The notes under the pieces: model-generated
Told to the model about the DNA's origin: nothing
The model's database searches: none
What the model saw: the letters and a program-made list of their open reading frames with translations, nothing else
From: Phytoactinopolyspora alkaliphila
Lineage (GTDB): Bacteria > Actinomycetota > Actinomycetes > Jiangellales > Jiangellaceae
Direction: 5' to 3'
DNA: 64,000 nt
Assembly: GCF_010550695.1 (NCBI RefSeq)
Contig: NZ_JAAGOB010000001.1
Span: 620,001-684,000 of the forward strand
Made by a program: the position numbers and the translations under genes
Shown here: in pieces, positions 27,358 through 35,958 of the stretch
Numbering within the stretch: position 1 is the stretch's first letter
Layout of the letters: each line of letters opens with the position of its first letter

Positions 27358-28401
27358 CTAGCCGCCGAGCCCGAGGGCATCGATCGCGAGATCGACGTCG
27401 TCATCCGTCGAATAGAGGTGGAACGACGCTCGCAGCTGACCGCCGCGCACCGCGGCGCGAACGCCGGCGCGAGCGAGCAGTTCCTCGGCGCCAGGCACGT
27501 CGGCCGAGACGACAGCGGAGTTGCCCGGCTGCAGGCCCAATGCTGCCCGGAACCGATTCGCCAGCCGGACGTTGTGGTCGTGGATGGCGCCGACGCCCAC
27601 CTGCTCGATCAGCTCGAGCGCGGGAGCGGTGCCGACCCAGCTGAACCAGGCAGGAGAGATGTCCAGCCGCCGCGCGTCGGATGCCAGACGCAGGGGAGGG
27701 CCGTAGTAGGACGCGTGCGGGTCTTCCCCTGCCCACCAGCCCGCCTGCGATGGCACCAGGCGCTCCCGGAACTCGGGACGGGTGACCAGGAAGCCGGTGC
27801 CGCGCGGCGAGAGCAGCCACTTGTACGCGACGGCTACCAAGGCGTCGAACCGAGTCGCGTCGACCGGCAGCCAGCCACATGCCTGGGTGGCGTCGGCCAC
27901 CGTGACAGCTCCGGCGGCGCGCGCCGCCTCCACGATCGCATCGACGTCGGCCACCTCGCCGGTCGCCGACTGGACGAGGCTGAACGCCACCAGGTCGGTC
28001 TGCGCGTCGACGTACTCGGCCAGCCGCGCGGCCGGCACCGTGCGCACCTCGACGCCGTGATCCCGCTGCGCCAGCCACGGGAACAGGTTGGAGGTGAACT
28101 CCTCCTCCGGCACCAGTACCCGGGATCCCGGCGCAACCGACGCCACCACCGTGCCGAGCATCTGCGACACCTGAGCGCCCACGGAGACATCGCTCCCGGA
28201 TGCTCCCACGAGACGGGCGAAGACGGCCCGAGCCTGGCTTGTCGCCTCACCCCATGGCTTCCAGGAGGTGCGTCCGCAACGCCAGTCTTGCAGGGCTGCC
28301 TGCATGGCCTCCCACGCCGGCGTCGGGGGCAGCCCGTAACTCGCGGTGTTCAGCCAGCCGGGGTCCGGGGTGAACAGCTTCTGGGCTTCCTCGATGCGCA
28401 C
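27358..28401 (-). CDS. Class V PLP-dependent aminotransferase
   Basis: A 347-residue fold-type I PLP enzyme of the class V (cysteine desulfurase/isopenicillin epimerase-like) group. The cofactor Asp lies in VTVADATQACGWLPVD and the Schiff-base Lys in VAYKWLLSPRG, followed by a Gly-rich strand (GTGFLVT). No desulfurase Cys loop is seen, so NifS-type activity is unlikely. GTG at 28401 was chosen because the conserved N terminus (RIEEAQKLF) follows. It is divergent from an Lrp-family regulator gene, and a strong palindrome (28487-28520) lies between them, suggesting control by that regulator. Substrate unknown. Confidence 0.87.
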   Translation of the reverse strand: MRIEEAQKLFTPDPGWLNTASYGLPPTPAWEAMQAALQDWRCGRTSWKPWGEATSQARAVFARLVGASGSDVSVGAQVSQMLGTVVASVAPGSRVLVPEEEFTSNLFPWLAQRDHGVEVRTVPAARLAEYVDAQTDLVAFSLVQSATGEVADVDAIVEAARAAGAVTVADATQACGWLPVDATRFDALVAVAYKWLLSPRGTGFLVTRPEFRERLVPSQAGWWAGEDPHASYYGPPLRLASDARRLDISPAWFSWVGTAPALELIEQVGVGAIHDHNVRLANRFRAALGLQPGNSAVVSADVPGAEELLARAGVRAAVRGGQLRASFHLYSTDDDVDLAIDALGLGG

Positions 28402-28486
28402 CGCCGTATCATCGCACGGCCCGAATGCACGCTGTGGATCATCGGCACGCCGCCGTGACCCCTTAACGGACTTGTCACGATCTGGC

Positions 28487-28520
28487 GCCACACCGAGCCG
28501 GTTCAGCGGCTCGGTGTGGC
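28487..28520. promoter_or_regulatory. 14-bp perfect inverted repeat upstream of the Lrp gene
   Basis: Arms GCCACACCGAGCCG (28487-28500) and CGGCTCGGTGTGGC (28507-28520) are perfect complements around a 6-nt loop (GTTCAG). The site lies in the intergenic space of two divergent genes, 21 bp before the Lrp start. It may be an operator for autoregulation or a hairpin in the Lrp leader. The pairing is certain; the role is not. Confidence 0.5.
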
Positions 28521-28541
28521 TTGAGCGTTTACAGTGAGCGC

Positions 28542-28982
28542 GTGGAAGACATCGACAGGCAGATCGTGTCGCTGCTGCTGCGGGACGGCAGGATGAGCTA
28601 CACGGACCTCGGCAAGGCGACCGGCCTGTCGACGTCGGCGGTGCATCAGCGGGTCCGGCGCCTGGAGGAGCGCGGCGTCATCAAGGGCTACGCCGCGGTG
28701 GTGGACCATGAGGCGCTCGGCCAGCCGCTCATGGCGTTCATCTCGATCAAGCCGATCGATCCGAGCCAGCCTGACGACTCTCCGGACCGGCTCGCGCACA
28801 TCACCGAGATCGAGGCGTGCTACTCGGTGGCGGGGGAGGAGAACTACATCCTCAAGGTGCGAGTGGAGCGGCCGGTGGCTCTCGAGGAGCTGCTGGCCAA
28901 GATTCGCTCGTCGGCCAACGTGTCCACGCGCACCATGATGGTCTTGTCCACGCCCTACGAGAACCGTCCCACCATCGCCTAG
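28542..28982 (+). CDS. Lrp/AsnC-family transcription regulator
   Basis: A 146-residue regulator. The N-terminal helix-turn-helix (about 1-50) reads VEDIDRQIVSLLLRDGRMSYTDLGKATGLS. The C-terminal RAM/ASNC ligand-binding domain follows, with the family Gly-containing turn CYSVAGEENYILKVRV. Such proteins form octamers that bind an amino acid and usually control amino-acid metabolism. GTG at 28542 fits the family's normal N terminus; an upstream frame from 28521 is less likely. It is divergent from a PLP aminotransferase, its likeliest target, and stands 9 kb from the lysine operon, which might be a second one. Confidence 0.9.
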   Translation: MEDIDRQIVSLLLRDGRMSYTDLGKATGLSTSAVHQRVRRLEERGVIKGYAAVVDHEALGQPLMAFISIKPIDPSQPDDSPDRLAHITEIEACYSVAGEENYILKVRVERPVALEELLAKIRSSANVSTRTMMVLSTPYENRPTIA

Positions 28983-29021
28983 TGCTCTGGCCACGAGTGC
29001 CCGGCGGACCCTGCCAGACAC

Positions 29022-29984
29022 TCACGTCATGATCACTCGGCGGCCAGTCACCCGGTAACCACGCCGAGCGAAGGTCGCAGACATGGGTGCGTTCGCGGCA
29101 TCGGTGGAGTCGTTGACCTCCGGCTCACCGGCGGCAGCGAACTGGCGCTGCGCTTCGGCGACCAAATCACTGGCATAGCCGTGGCCCCGGTGTTCAGGCA
29201 ATACTCCGATGTACCCAATTGTCGCCGTCGACGGGTTACGCGTTGGCAAGACGAGGCCCACCACGTCACCTGCCGTATCACGTGCAAGCCGCCACCTGTC
29301 GCGCCCACCAGGCATCTCGCCCACCTCCGACAGAATGGCACGCGCGCCCGCCTCAGGGCCGCTGCTCGCAACCTCGTGCTGGTCGTCGGCATCAAGGCTG
29401 TCGCTGCAGATCTTGGCCAGGATGTCGATGAGGCGTTGATCGTCGTCGGCCGCGATGAACGAGAGCCGTCGCGTCGCCGGTGGGGCGCCCTCGGAAGGGA
29501 TCCACCTGAAGTTGATGCGTTCGCGGTGGTAGGTCAGCCCAGCAAGCTCTGCCGCCCGGATCCGATCTGAAGCCTCAGCGAACGCGGCCGGACGTTCCCG
29601 CCAATCCGCCGGGAGGAACAGATGATAATCCGGTCGTCCGCCATGTGGATGTGGCGGCGCCCAATAGTCAGGTGTCGCGATCGCCGCATAGGCGGTTCGG
29701 AGGAGATCTGCGCCGGTCTGCACGCGATCTGGCCCCGAGCCGCAATCGAACCAGTCGAGGCTGTACGGATGAGGCGAGTCCGGCGGCCCCCAGAACGCAG
29801 CGCGAGCGATGACTTCGCTGTCGCGCAAAGCGACCCACGTCCATGCGGGACGATAGTCTCCAGCGGCGACGAACTCGTCGAACGTGCGGCTACGAGCCCC
29901 TACGCCGGTTGTGGACGGTACGGAATATTCGTTGAACAAAGGCAGTTCGCCCGCGGCGAGCGGGCGGATAACGACATCGGACAT
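29022..29984 (-). CDS. GNAT family N-acetyltransferase
   Basis: A 320-residue protein with a C-terminal GNAT domain (about 185-320). The acetyl-CoA pyrophosphate loop is IGVLPEHRGHGYASDLV, followed by the strand and helix containing NAPMSATFARRGY. The N-terminal half is longer than in single-domain GNATs and may be a second, degenerate GNAT fold (IRPLAAGELPLFNEY). Nothing indicates the substrate. The gene is monocistronic on the minus strand; its base composition is slightly less GC-rich than its neighbours, which may hint at later acquisition. The 186 bp upstream (29985-30170) show no gene or clear motif. Confidence 0.82.
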   Translation of the reverse strand: MSDVVIRPLAAGELPLFNEYSVPSTTGVGARSRTFDEFVAAGDYRPAWTWVALRDSEVIARAAFWGPPDSPHPYSLDWFDCGSGPDRVQTGADLLRTAYAAIATPDYWAPPHPHGGRPDYHLFLPADWRERPAAFAEASDRIRAAELAGLTYHRERINFRWIPSEGAPPATRRLSFIAADDDQRLIDILAKICSDSLDADDQHEVASSGPEAGARAILSEVGEMPGGRDRWRLARDTAGDVVGLVLPTRNPSTATIGYIGVLPEHRGHGYASDLVAEAQRQFAAAGEPEVNDSTDAANAPMSATFARRGYRVTGRRVIMT

Positions 29985-30170
29985 GCGAGTGCTCCTTCGA
30001 GCAAATGAACTCCCACGCCGCTACCGAAGAAGCGGGTTGGGGAGAAACGGCGAATGGCTTGGGACATCGGTTCCTCACCTCCCTATGTAGTCGTCACGTG
30101 CGAGCGATGCTATCGCCGAAGGCCCGAGCGGGTCGTGCGAATTTCTCGGGGTACGTCGTGATGCAGGACG

Positions 30171-30893
30171 CTAGTCCAGATACCGCTCGCGCAGGGCCGA
30201 TACGAGCTTCGCGTCATCGACGCCACCCGTGCGAACGAACTCCGGCATGGAGCCGTGGGTGTCGGCCATGGCGGCCAGGAACCCGCGCATCGCCTTCTCG
30301 GGCGCGCGGCCGTAGCCCGGCCACAGCTGCGGAGGGTTGCGCGGGTCCGCACGCCAGTCGGCGACGAACTCATGCGCGATCAGGTCGGTGAGCGCGTAGT
30401 CGGCGGCGACGTCGTCGTCGCTGACACCCAGCAGGGAGAGCAGCACGGCCGCGACGATGCCGGTGCGGTCCTTGCCCGCGGCGCAGTGGAAGACGACAGG
30501 CTGCGGCGACGCGGCGATGATCTCGAGCACCGAGACGATTTCCGCGGCGCCGTCCGTGGCCAGCTCGGTATAGCGCTCGGCGAAGAACTCCGCCGGATCG
30601 ACGCTGGCGTCCAGGCCGGTCTGCTCGTAGCCGTGGCGCTGGATGCTGACGTGGTGATAGGACAGCGAGTCATGCTGCGGGACCCGGCCGTGCTGCTCCA
30701 CTTCGGAGGGGAACCGGAGGTCGATGACCGTGCCGACGCCCAGCTCCACGAACCGTGCCCAGTCGTCGCCGTCGAGGACGCAGAGCGCGTCGGAGCGGTA
30801 GAGCCGCTTCCAGGCGACGGTGCGGCCCCCGGCGGCCGGATAGCCACCGAGGTCTCGGAAGTTGCGGAGGCCGGCGAAGGGGAGATGTCTCAT
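30171..30893 (-). CDS. Tyrosine-type protein phosphatase (Y_phosphatase3 family)
   Basis: A 240-residue phosphatase related to mycobacterial PtpB and lipid phosphatases. The P-loop HCAAGKDRTG (CX5R with a Lys and Asp) forms the active site near residue 135. The N-terminal signature LRNFRDLGGYP and the region YRSDALCVLD are typical of Y_phosphatase3. It has no signal peptide. It could act on phosphotyrosine, phosphoserine or phosphoinositides; that cannot be decided here. ATG at 30893 was chosen over an in-frame start 30 bp upstream because the family starts RHLPFAGLRNFRD. It lies downstream of the lysine operon but 49 bp apart. Confidence 0.88.
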   Translation of the reverse strand: MRHLPFAGLRNFRDLGGYPAAGGRTVAWKRLYRSDALCVLDGDDWARFVELGVGTVIDLRFPSEVEQHGRVPQHDSLSYHHVSIQRHGYEQTGLDASVDPAEFFAERYTELATDGAAEIVSVLEIIAASPQPVVFHCAAGKDRTGIVAAVLLSLLGVSDDDVAADYALTDLIAHEFVADWRADPRNPPQLWPGYGRAPEKAMRGFLAAMADTHGSMPEFVRTGGVDDAKLVSALRERYLD

Positions 30894-30942
30894 AGTGGAC
30901 CACCGTAGAGCCTCTCCGGCCAACGGCAGAACGTCCGGACCG

Positions 30943-32118
30943 TCAGCCGAACGCCGCGTGCCCGGTCAGAGCCTGCCCGACGACGAGCTGATGGATCTCC
31001 GACGTGCCTTCGTAGGTCAGCACCGACTCGAGGTTGTTCGCGTGGCGCAACACCGGATACTCCAGTGTGATGCCGCTGGCGCCCAGCACGGTCCGGCACT
31101 CGCGGGCGATGGCCAGCGCCTCCCGGACGTTGTTCAGCTTGCCGAGGCTGACCTGCTGGGGCCCCAGGGCGCCGTCGTCCTTCAGCCGCCCGAGATGCAT
31201 GGCGAGCAGGAAACCCTTCTGCAGCTCAAGCGCCATGTCGGCGAACTTTGCCTGGGTGAGCTGGAACGAGGAGAGCGGACGGTCGAACACCTCGCGGCTC
31301 GCCGCGTACTCCAGCGTGGTCTCGAGGCAGTCGCGTGCGGCGCCGAGGGCACCGAACACGATGCCGAATCTCGCCTCGTTCAAGCAGGAGAGCGGTCCGC
31401 GCAGCCCAGTGGCCTCCGGGAGGATCGCCTCGGCCGGCACGCGGACCGACTCAAGCACAAGCTCACTCGTGACCGACGCCCGCAGCGACAGCTTGCCGGT
31501 GATCTTCGGCGCCGAGAAGCCAGGCGTGTCAGTGGGCACCGCGAACCCCCGCACGCCGTCGTCGGTCTGCGCCCAGACGATGGCGACGTCGGCGACCGAA
31601 CCGTTGGTGATCCACATCTTGGTTCCGTCGATGACCCAGTCCGTGCCGTCGCGACGGGCCCGGGTCCGCATTCCGGCAGGGTTGGAACCGAAATCCGGCT
31701 CGGTGAGGCCGAAACAGCCGATGAGCTCACCGGCTGCCATGCCGGGAAGCCAGCGCTGCTTCTGCTCCTCGGAGCCGAACCACCAGATGGCGAACATGGC
31801 CAGGGAGCCTTGCACCGACACCAGGCTGCGTACCCCGGAATCGCCTGCCTCCAGCTCCATGCAGGCCAGGCCATACGAGACGGCGTTGGTGCCGGCGCAG
31901 CCGTAGCCCGTGAGGTGCATGCCGAGCAGTCCCAGCTTGCCGGCCTCCCTAGCCAGAGAGCGCACGGTGTCTTCCTCGCTGCCGTGCTCGTACCAGTCGG
32001 CCACGTGCGGGCGGACGTGATCGGCGACGAAGCGGCGCACGGTCTGCTGGATCGCCGTCTCCTCGTCGTCGAGTAGATGACCTGTGGCGAGAAGGTCCAG
32101 CGGGGATGTCCCGGTCAT
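30943..32118 (-). CDS. gcdH: Glutaryl-CoA dehydrogenase-type acyl-CoA dehydrogenase
   Basis: A 391-residue FAD-dependent acyl-CoA dehydrogenase. Several stretches are characteristic of glutaryl-CoA dehydrogenases: GYGCAGTNAVSYGL, GDSGVRSLVSVQGSL, IGCFGLTEPDFGSNP, RGPLSCLNEARFGI and TYEGTSEIHQL, the last with the catalytic Glu. The enzyme oxidises and decarboxylates glutaryl-CoA to crotonyl-CoA and passes electrons to ETF. The start overlaps the stop of the upstream E1 gene by 4 bp. The operon upstream encodes lysine 6-aminotransferase and a semialdehyde dehydrogenase, which supports a role in lysine breakdown. A generic acyl-CoA dehydrogenase is the alternative. Confidence 0.88.
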   Translation of the reverse strand: MTGTSPLDLLATGHLLDDEETAIQQTVRRFVADHVRPHVADWYEHGSEEDTVRSLAREAGKLGLLGMHLTGYGCAGTNAVSYGLACMELEAGDSGVRSLVSVQGSLAMFAIWWFGSEEQKQRWLPGMAAGELIGCFGLTEPDFGSNPAGMRTRARRDGTDWVIDGTKMWITNGSVADVAIVWAQTDDGVRGFAVPTDTPGFSAPKITGKLSLRASVTSELVLESVRVPAEAILPEATGLRGPLSCLNEARFGIVFGALGAARDCLETTLEYAASREVFDRPLSSFQLTQAKFADMALELQKGFLLAMHLGRLKDDGALGPQQVSLGKLNNVREALAIARECRTVLGASGITLEYPVLRHANNLESVLTYEGTSEIHQLVVGQALTGHAAFG

Positions 32119-34331
32119 GAGTCGTCTCTCTTCTCTGTGCGTCGGTGCAGGAAGCGATCGCGGATGCCCGTGGCGCCGCCCGTGCGGTGACGGCCGGAGA
32201 GCTCGGTCGCGGCGGCCACGATGTCACCCTCTGCGAGCAGGACGTGACGCGCCGCTGAGCCCAGGGGCACGAAGCTGTCTCTACTGGCCACCCGGGCCAT
32301 ACTGCCGGTGAATCCGCTCTCGGCGAGCGCGGCCAGGACGCCCTCGCCGACGCCGCCGCTGTGCCGGGTCTCGTCGGCGATCAGGACGCGCTGGGTGGCC
32401 GACGCTTCCCGGAGGACGTCGTCGGCCGGCAACGGCGCGAGCCAGCGCAGGTCGAGCACGCGCGCGCGGACGCCCTGTCCGGCCAGGCGCCGCGCGGCGC
32501 GCAGGCTCATCGGCACGCCGTTGCCGAAGGTCACGATCAGCAGGTCCGCCGGGCCGGTGCCGTCGTCGTAGACCCGGGCTCGGCCGACCGGGACATGCTC
32601 ACCGGTGTCGACGCCCAGCCACCCCTCGTCCCCGTCCTCGTGCAGGTCGCGTGCGTGATACAAGGCGATCGGCTCGAGGAACGCGGAGACGGTGCCGTCG
32701 GCACGTGCCGCCGCGAGGCACGTGCGCAGCATCGCCGCGGCGTCGTCGGCGCGCGCGGGACAGGCGACGACGAGGCCGGGGATGTCGCGCAGTACGGCAA
32801 CGGCGTTGTCGTTGTGGAAGTGCCCGCCGAAGCCCTTCTGATAGGCCAGACCGGCCACCCGGACCACCATGGGATTGCGGTACCGGCCGCGGGAGAAGAA
32901 CGACAGCGTGGCGGCCTCGCCGCGCAGCTGGTCCTCCGCGTTGTGCAGGTACGCCAGGTACTGGATCTCCGGCACCGGAAGGAGTCCGGCGAGACCGGCG
33001 CCGAGACCCAGGCCCAGGATGGACTGCTCGTCGAGCACGGTGTCGAAGACCCTTGCCGCGCCGAATCGGCGCTGCAAGCCGCGCGTGACACCGTAGACGC
33101 CGCCCTTGCGGCCCACGTCCTCCCCGAAGAGGATCATGCCGTGCTCGCGAGACATCGCGTCCGCGAGGGTGCGATTGATCGACTCGGCGAGGGTGGACGG
33201 CGATGCCGGCTCCGCCGTCAGCTTGCCGGCCGCCTCGGCCACCAGGTCCGGATCATGTGGTGCCAGCGGAGCCATGACGTCGGATGCCGAGGTGAGCGTC
33301 GGAACCTCTCCCAGCTCGGCGAGGGCCGTGTCCACATCGGCCCGCCGGGCACGGTACCGGGCGACCAGATCGTTTCCCGTGGCCGCGCCGGTTGCCACGA
33401 GTACGCGAGCGGTTCCCAGAATCGGATCCCGCGCATGGTCGGCGGCGATCTCCGTCGGCGTGCGGTAGGAGATCTCCGCGTCGCTGCCGGCGTGTCCGCC
33501 GAAGCGCACAGTCTTGAGGTGCAGGAACACCGGCCGCCTCCGGTTGCGGACGTATGCCGCGGCGTCGGCGGCGGCGCGAACCGTGGCGGCCGCGTCGGCG
33601 CCGTCCACCGGCACGTAGTACAACCCGTCCCGGTGCCCGTAGGCGGTCTCGATCCAGCCGGCAGGTGTGGGTACCGAGATGCCGAGGCCGTTGTCCTCAC
33701 AGACCAGCAACAGAGGCATCGGCAGCCCTCGATAGGCGGCGTTCAGTAAGGTGTTGATGGCGCCGGCCGCCGTCGAGTGGTTGGCCGACGCGTCCCCGAA
33801 GGAGCACACCACCACGCTGTCCTCCGGCCAGTCCGGACGGAGGACACCTAGTCTCGCCGCCCGGTGCAGCGACATCGCCAGCCCCACGGCGCGAGGAAGG
33901 TGGGAGGCGATGGTGGAGGTCTGCGGGATCACCGATAACGCGGCGTGCCCGAACACCTTGTGCCGACCGCCGGCGATGGGCTCGTCGGCGGAGCACATCA
34001 GCCCCTGCAGGATGTCCCGGATCGGCGTGGACCCCGGCACCTGAGCGGCTCGGGCCAGATAGAAGGCGCCTGAGCGGTAGTGGAGGAGCGCGGGATCGCC
34101 CGGGCGGAGCGCGTCCGCGACGGCGGCGTTGCTCTCGTGGCCGGACGAGCCGATGGTGTAGAAGCCGCGGCCCTGTGCCTGAAGCTCGCGGGCCACGACG
34201 TCCAGGTGACGACTGGTGGCCTGAGCATCGAACAGCCGCCACATGCGCGCCGCGTCAGGTGTGGGCTCGGAGACATCGCCACGGCCCAGCGCCGCCATGG
34301 CGTCGACCAGCGAAACCTCGAGCTCATTCAC
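32115..34331 (-). CDS. Fused alpha-beta E1 of a thiamine-dependent 2-oxoacid dehydrogenase
   Basis: A 738-residue protein that joins E1 alpha and beta chains of the branched-chain/pyruvate dehydrogenase type. The alpha half (about 1-370) has the thiamine-diphosphate motif GDASANHSTAAGAINTLLNA...DN. The beta half (about 390-738) has GEDVGRKGGVYGVTRGL, TVLDEQSILGLGLGAGL and IVTFGNGVPM. E2 and E3 are not in this window. Its place between the semialdehyde dehydrogenase and glutaryl-CoA dehydrogenase genes suggests 2-oxoadipate as substrate. GTG at 34331 was taken as the start; no ribosome-binding site is visible because the 72-bp repeat ends 4 bp upstream, so ATG at 34298 is possible. Confidence 0.85.
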   Translation of the reverse strand: MNELEVSLVDAMAALGRGDVSEPTPDAARMWRLFDAQATSRHLDVVARELQAQGRGFYTIGSSGHESNAAVADALRPGDPALLHYRSGAFYLARAAQVPGSTPIRDILQGLMCSADEPIAGGRHKVFGHAALSVIPQTSTIASHLPRAVGLAMSLHRAARLGVLRPDWPEDSVVVCSFGDASANHSTAAGAINTLLNAAYRGLPMPLLLVCEDNGLGISVPTPAGWIETAYGHRDGLYYVPVDGADAAATVRAAADAAAYVRNRRRPVFLHLKTVRFGGHAGSDAEISYRTPTEIAADHARDPILGTARVLVATGAATGNDLVARYRARRADVDTALAELGEVPTLTSASDVMAPLAPHDPDLVAEAAGKLTAEPASPSTLAESINRTLADAMSREHGMILFGEDVGRKGGVYGVTRGLQRRFGAARVFDTVLDEQSILGLGLGAGLAGLLPVPEIQYLAYLHNAEDQLRGEAATLSFFSRGRYRNPMVVRVAGLAYQKGFGGHFHNDNAVAVLRDIPGLVVACPARADDAAAMLRTCLAAARADGTVSAFLEPIALYHARDLHEDGDEGWLGVDTGEHVPVGRARVYDDGTGPADLLIVTFGNGVPMSLRAARRLAGQGVRARVLDLRWLAPLPADDVLREASATQRVLIADETRHSGGVGEGVLAALAESGFTGSMARVASRDSFVPLGSAARHVLLAEGDIVAAATELSGRHRTGGATGIRDRFLHRRTEKRDDS

Positions 34332-34334
34332 GAC

Positions 34335-34406
34335 GCATGCCAGGGTTTAGGGTCGCTAGAAACGGACAAATAGGACGTCGCAACGACCTTAACCCATGCC
34401 AGGGGT
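34335..34406 (+). repeat. 72-bp structured repeat element, copy 2
   Basis: The second copy almost fills the 79-bp gap between the aldehyde dehydrogenase and E1 genes. It lies antisense to both when written in the same orientation as copy 1. It keeps the terminal CATGCCAGGG repeats (34336-34345, 34395-34404) and the loop core AAACGGACAAAT. The stem is AGGGTCGCT (34349-34357) against AACGACCTT (34382-34390). The outer pair changed from G-C to A-T relative to copy 1, and the next from T-A to G-T. Both fit RNA pairing in the plus orientation; one C-A mismatch lies near the loop. Confidence 0.8.
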
Positions 34407-34410
34407 CGGC

Positions 34411-35958
34411 TCATGGGAGTCGGAAGTCCGTGTCCGGTACGAGCTCAGCCACATCCATCTGCGCCTTCTGCAGCTTGCCCGAATAGTCCCAGTTCATCGA
34501 CTGCCAGCGGGTGAACTGGTCTAGCACCCACAGGCCGGACTGCCGCGATCCGTTGCCGGACTTGCCGTTGCCGCCGAACGGCAGGTGAGCTTCGGCGCCG
34601 GACGTGGAGTTGTTGACGCTGACCATGCCGGCACCGATCCGGCTCCGGAACGTGAACGCATCCGCTGGGCTCTCGGTGTAGATGGACGACGACAGTCCGT
34701 ATCCTGGCGCGTTGGCCAGCTCGATCGCCTCGTCGAAGTCCGCGTAGCTCGTCACGCCGACGATAGGCCCGAAGGTCTCGACGTCGAACAGCTCGTCGCC
34801 GGGACGGACGCCGTCGACGATCACCGGGTGATAGAAGAGCCCGGCACTGGGGTCCCCGACGAAGCCGGCCCGGGCATTCTCCGCCGTGATGCGTCCCGGA
34901 GTGCCGTGCACGGTGTGGTGGGGCTGCACCCACTCGAGGAACTGCTCGTAGCGCTGGGCGAACTTCTCGTCCAGCAACGGTCCCATCAGGACATTCTGCA
35001 TGGGGTCACCGATGGAGGCGTTGGCCGTGGCGGCGGCGAACCGCTCGACGAACTCGTCGTGCCGGGACCCGTGCACGATGACGGTCCCCAGGGACGTGCA
35101 GCGCTGACCCGCCGTGCCGAACCCGGAGAACAGCGCGCCTTCGACGGCGAGCTCCAGGTTGGCACTCGGCGTGATGACCATGGGGTTCTTCCCGCCCAGC
35201 TCCAAGCAGGCATTTTGCAGATGCCGTCCGGTGAGGGCGCCGATCTCCCTCCCGACCTCGGAGGATCCGGTGAAGCCGACCTTCTGCACAGCGTCGGTCT
35301 CCAGTGCGCTGACCAGTCCTGCGAACGTGGACGGGCCGTCGGCGTGCACGATGTTGAAGACGCCGGGCGGCAGACCGCCGCCGCGAACGAAGATCTCGTG
35401 CAAGGCGGCGGAGACCGCGGCGGAGTACTCGGCGGGCTTCCACACCACCGTGTTGCCGCACAGCAGCGCCGGAACGATGTACCAGGACGGCACGGCCACC
35501 GGGAAGTTCCCGGCCGTGATGACAGCGACGGTTCCCACCGGATTGCGGAAGGTGAACAGCTGCTTGTCCGGCATCTCGCTCGGGACCGTCTGGCCGTAGA
35601 GCCGCCGGCCCTCCCCGAGGAAGAAGTCACAGGTGTCGACGATCTCACGAACCTCGCCGAGAGCCTCGGCGTAGGGCTTGCCGATCTCACGGGTGACGAG
35701 CGAGGCGAGCTTGTCCATGTTGGCCTCGACGAGCCTGCCGATGTGAGCGATGGCACGGCCTCTGACCGGCGCCGGAACAGCCGCCCACGCCGCTTGCGCG
35801 CGATTGGCCGACGCCGCTGCGTCCTGGAAGGCACCAGCCTCGGCGAAGGCGACCTCGGCGACGACCTCCTCGAGGCGAGCAGGGTTGCGGCTGGCCACCA
35901 GGCGGCCACCGTCGACGGCCTTGGCGTCGATGACGGAGGTGACGGTCGGGTGAGTCAT
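34411..35958 (-). CDS. Aldehyde dehydrogenase, probable L-2-aminoadipate-6-semialdehyde dehydrogenase
   Basis: A 515-residue NAD(P)-dependent aldehyde dehydrogenase. Visible motifs are the cofactor-site VWKPAEYSA, FTGSSEVGREIG, the general-base Glu in LELGGKNPMV and the nucleophile Cys in FGTAGQRCTS. The start overlaps the lat stop by 4 bp (35955-35958), which couples the two. That context, and the usual lat/pcd pairing in actinobacteria, indicates oxidation of 2-aminoadipate-6-semialdehyde (or its cyclic imine P6C) to L-2-aminoadipate. Sequence alone would only give an aldehyde dehydrogenase. Confidence 0.88.
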   Translation of the reverse strand: MTHPTVTSVIDAKAVDGGRLVASRNPARLEEVVAEVAFAEAGAFQDAAASANRAQAAWAAVPAPVRGRAIAHIGRLVEANMDKLASLVTREIGKPYAEALGEVREIVDTCDFFLGEGRRLYGQTVPSEMPDKQLFTFRNPVGTVAVITAGNFPVAVPSWYIVPALLCGNTVVWKPAEYSAAVSAALHEIFVRGGGLPPGVFNIVHADGPSTFAGLVSALETDAVQKVGFTGSSEVGREIGALTGRHLQNACLELGGKNPMVITPSANLELAVEGALFSGFGTAGQRCTSLGTVIVHGSRHDEFVERFAAATANASIGDPMQNVLMGPLLDEKFAQRYEQFLEWVQPHHTVHGTPGRITAENARAGFVGDPSAGLFYHPVIVDGVRPGDELFDVETFGPIVGVTSYADFDEAIELANAPGYGLSSSIYTESPADAFTFRSRIGAGMVSVNNSTSGAEAHLPFGGNGKSGNGSRQSGLWVLDQFTRWQSMNWDYSGKLQKAQMDVAELVPDTDFRLP

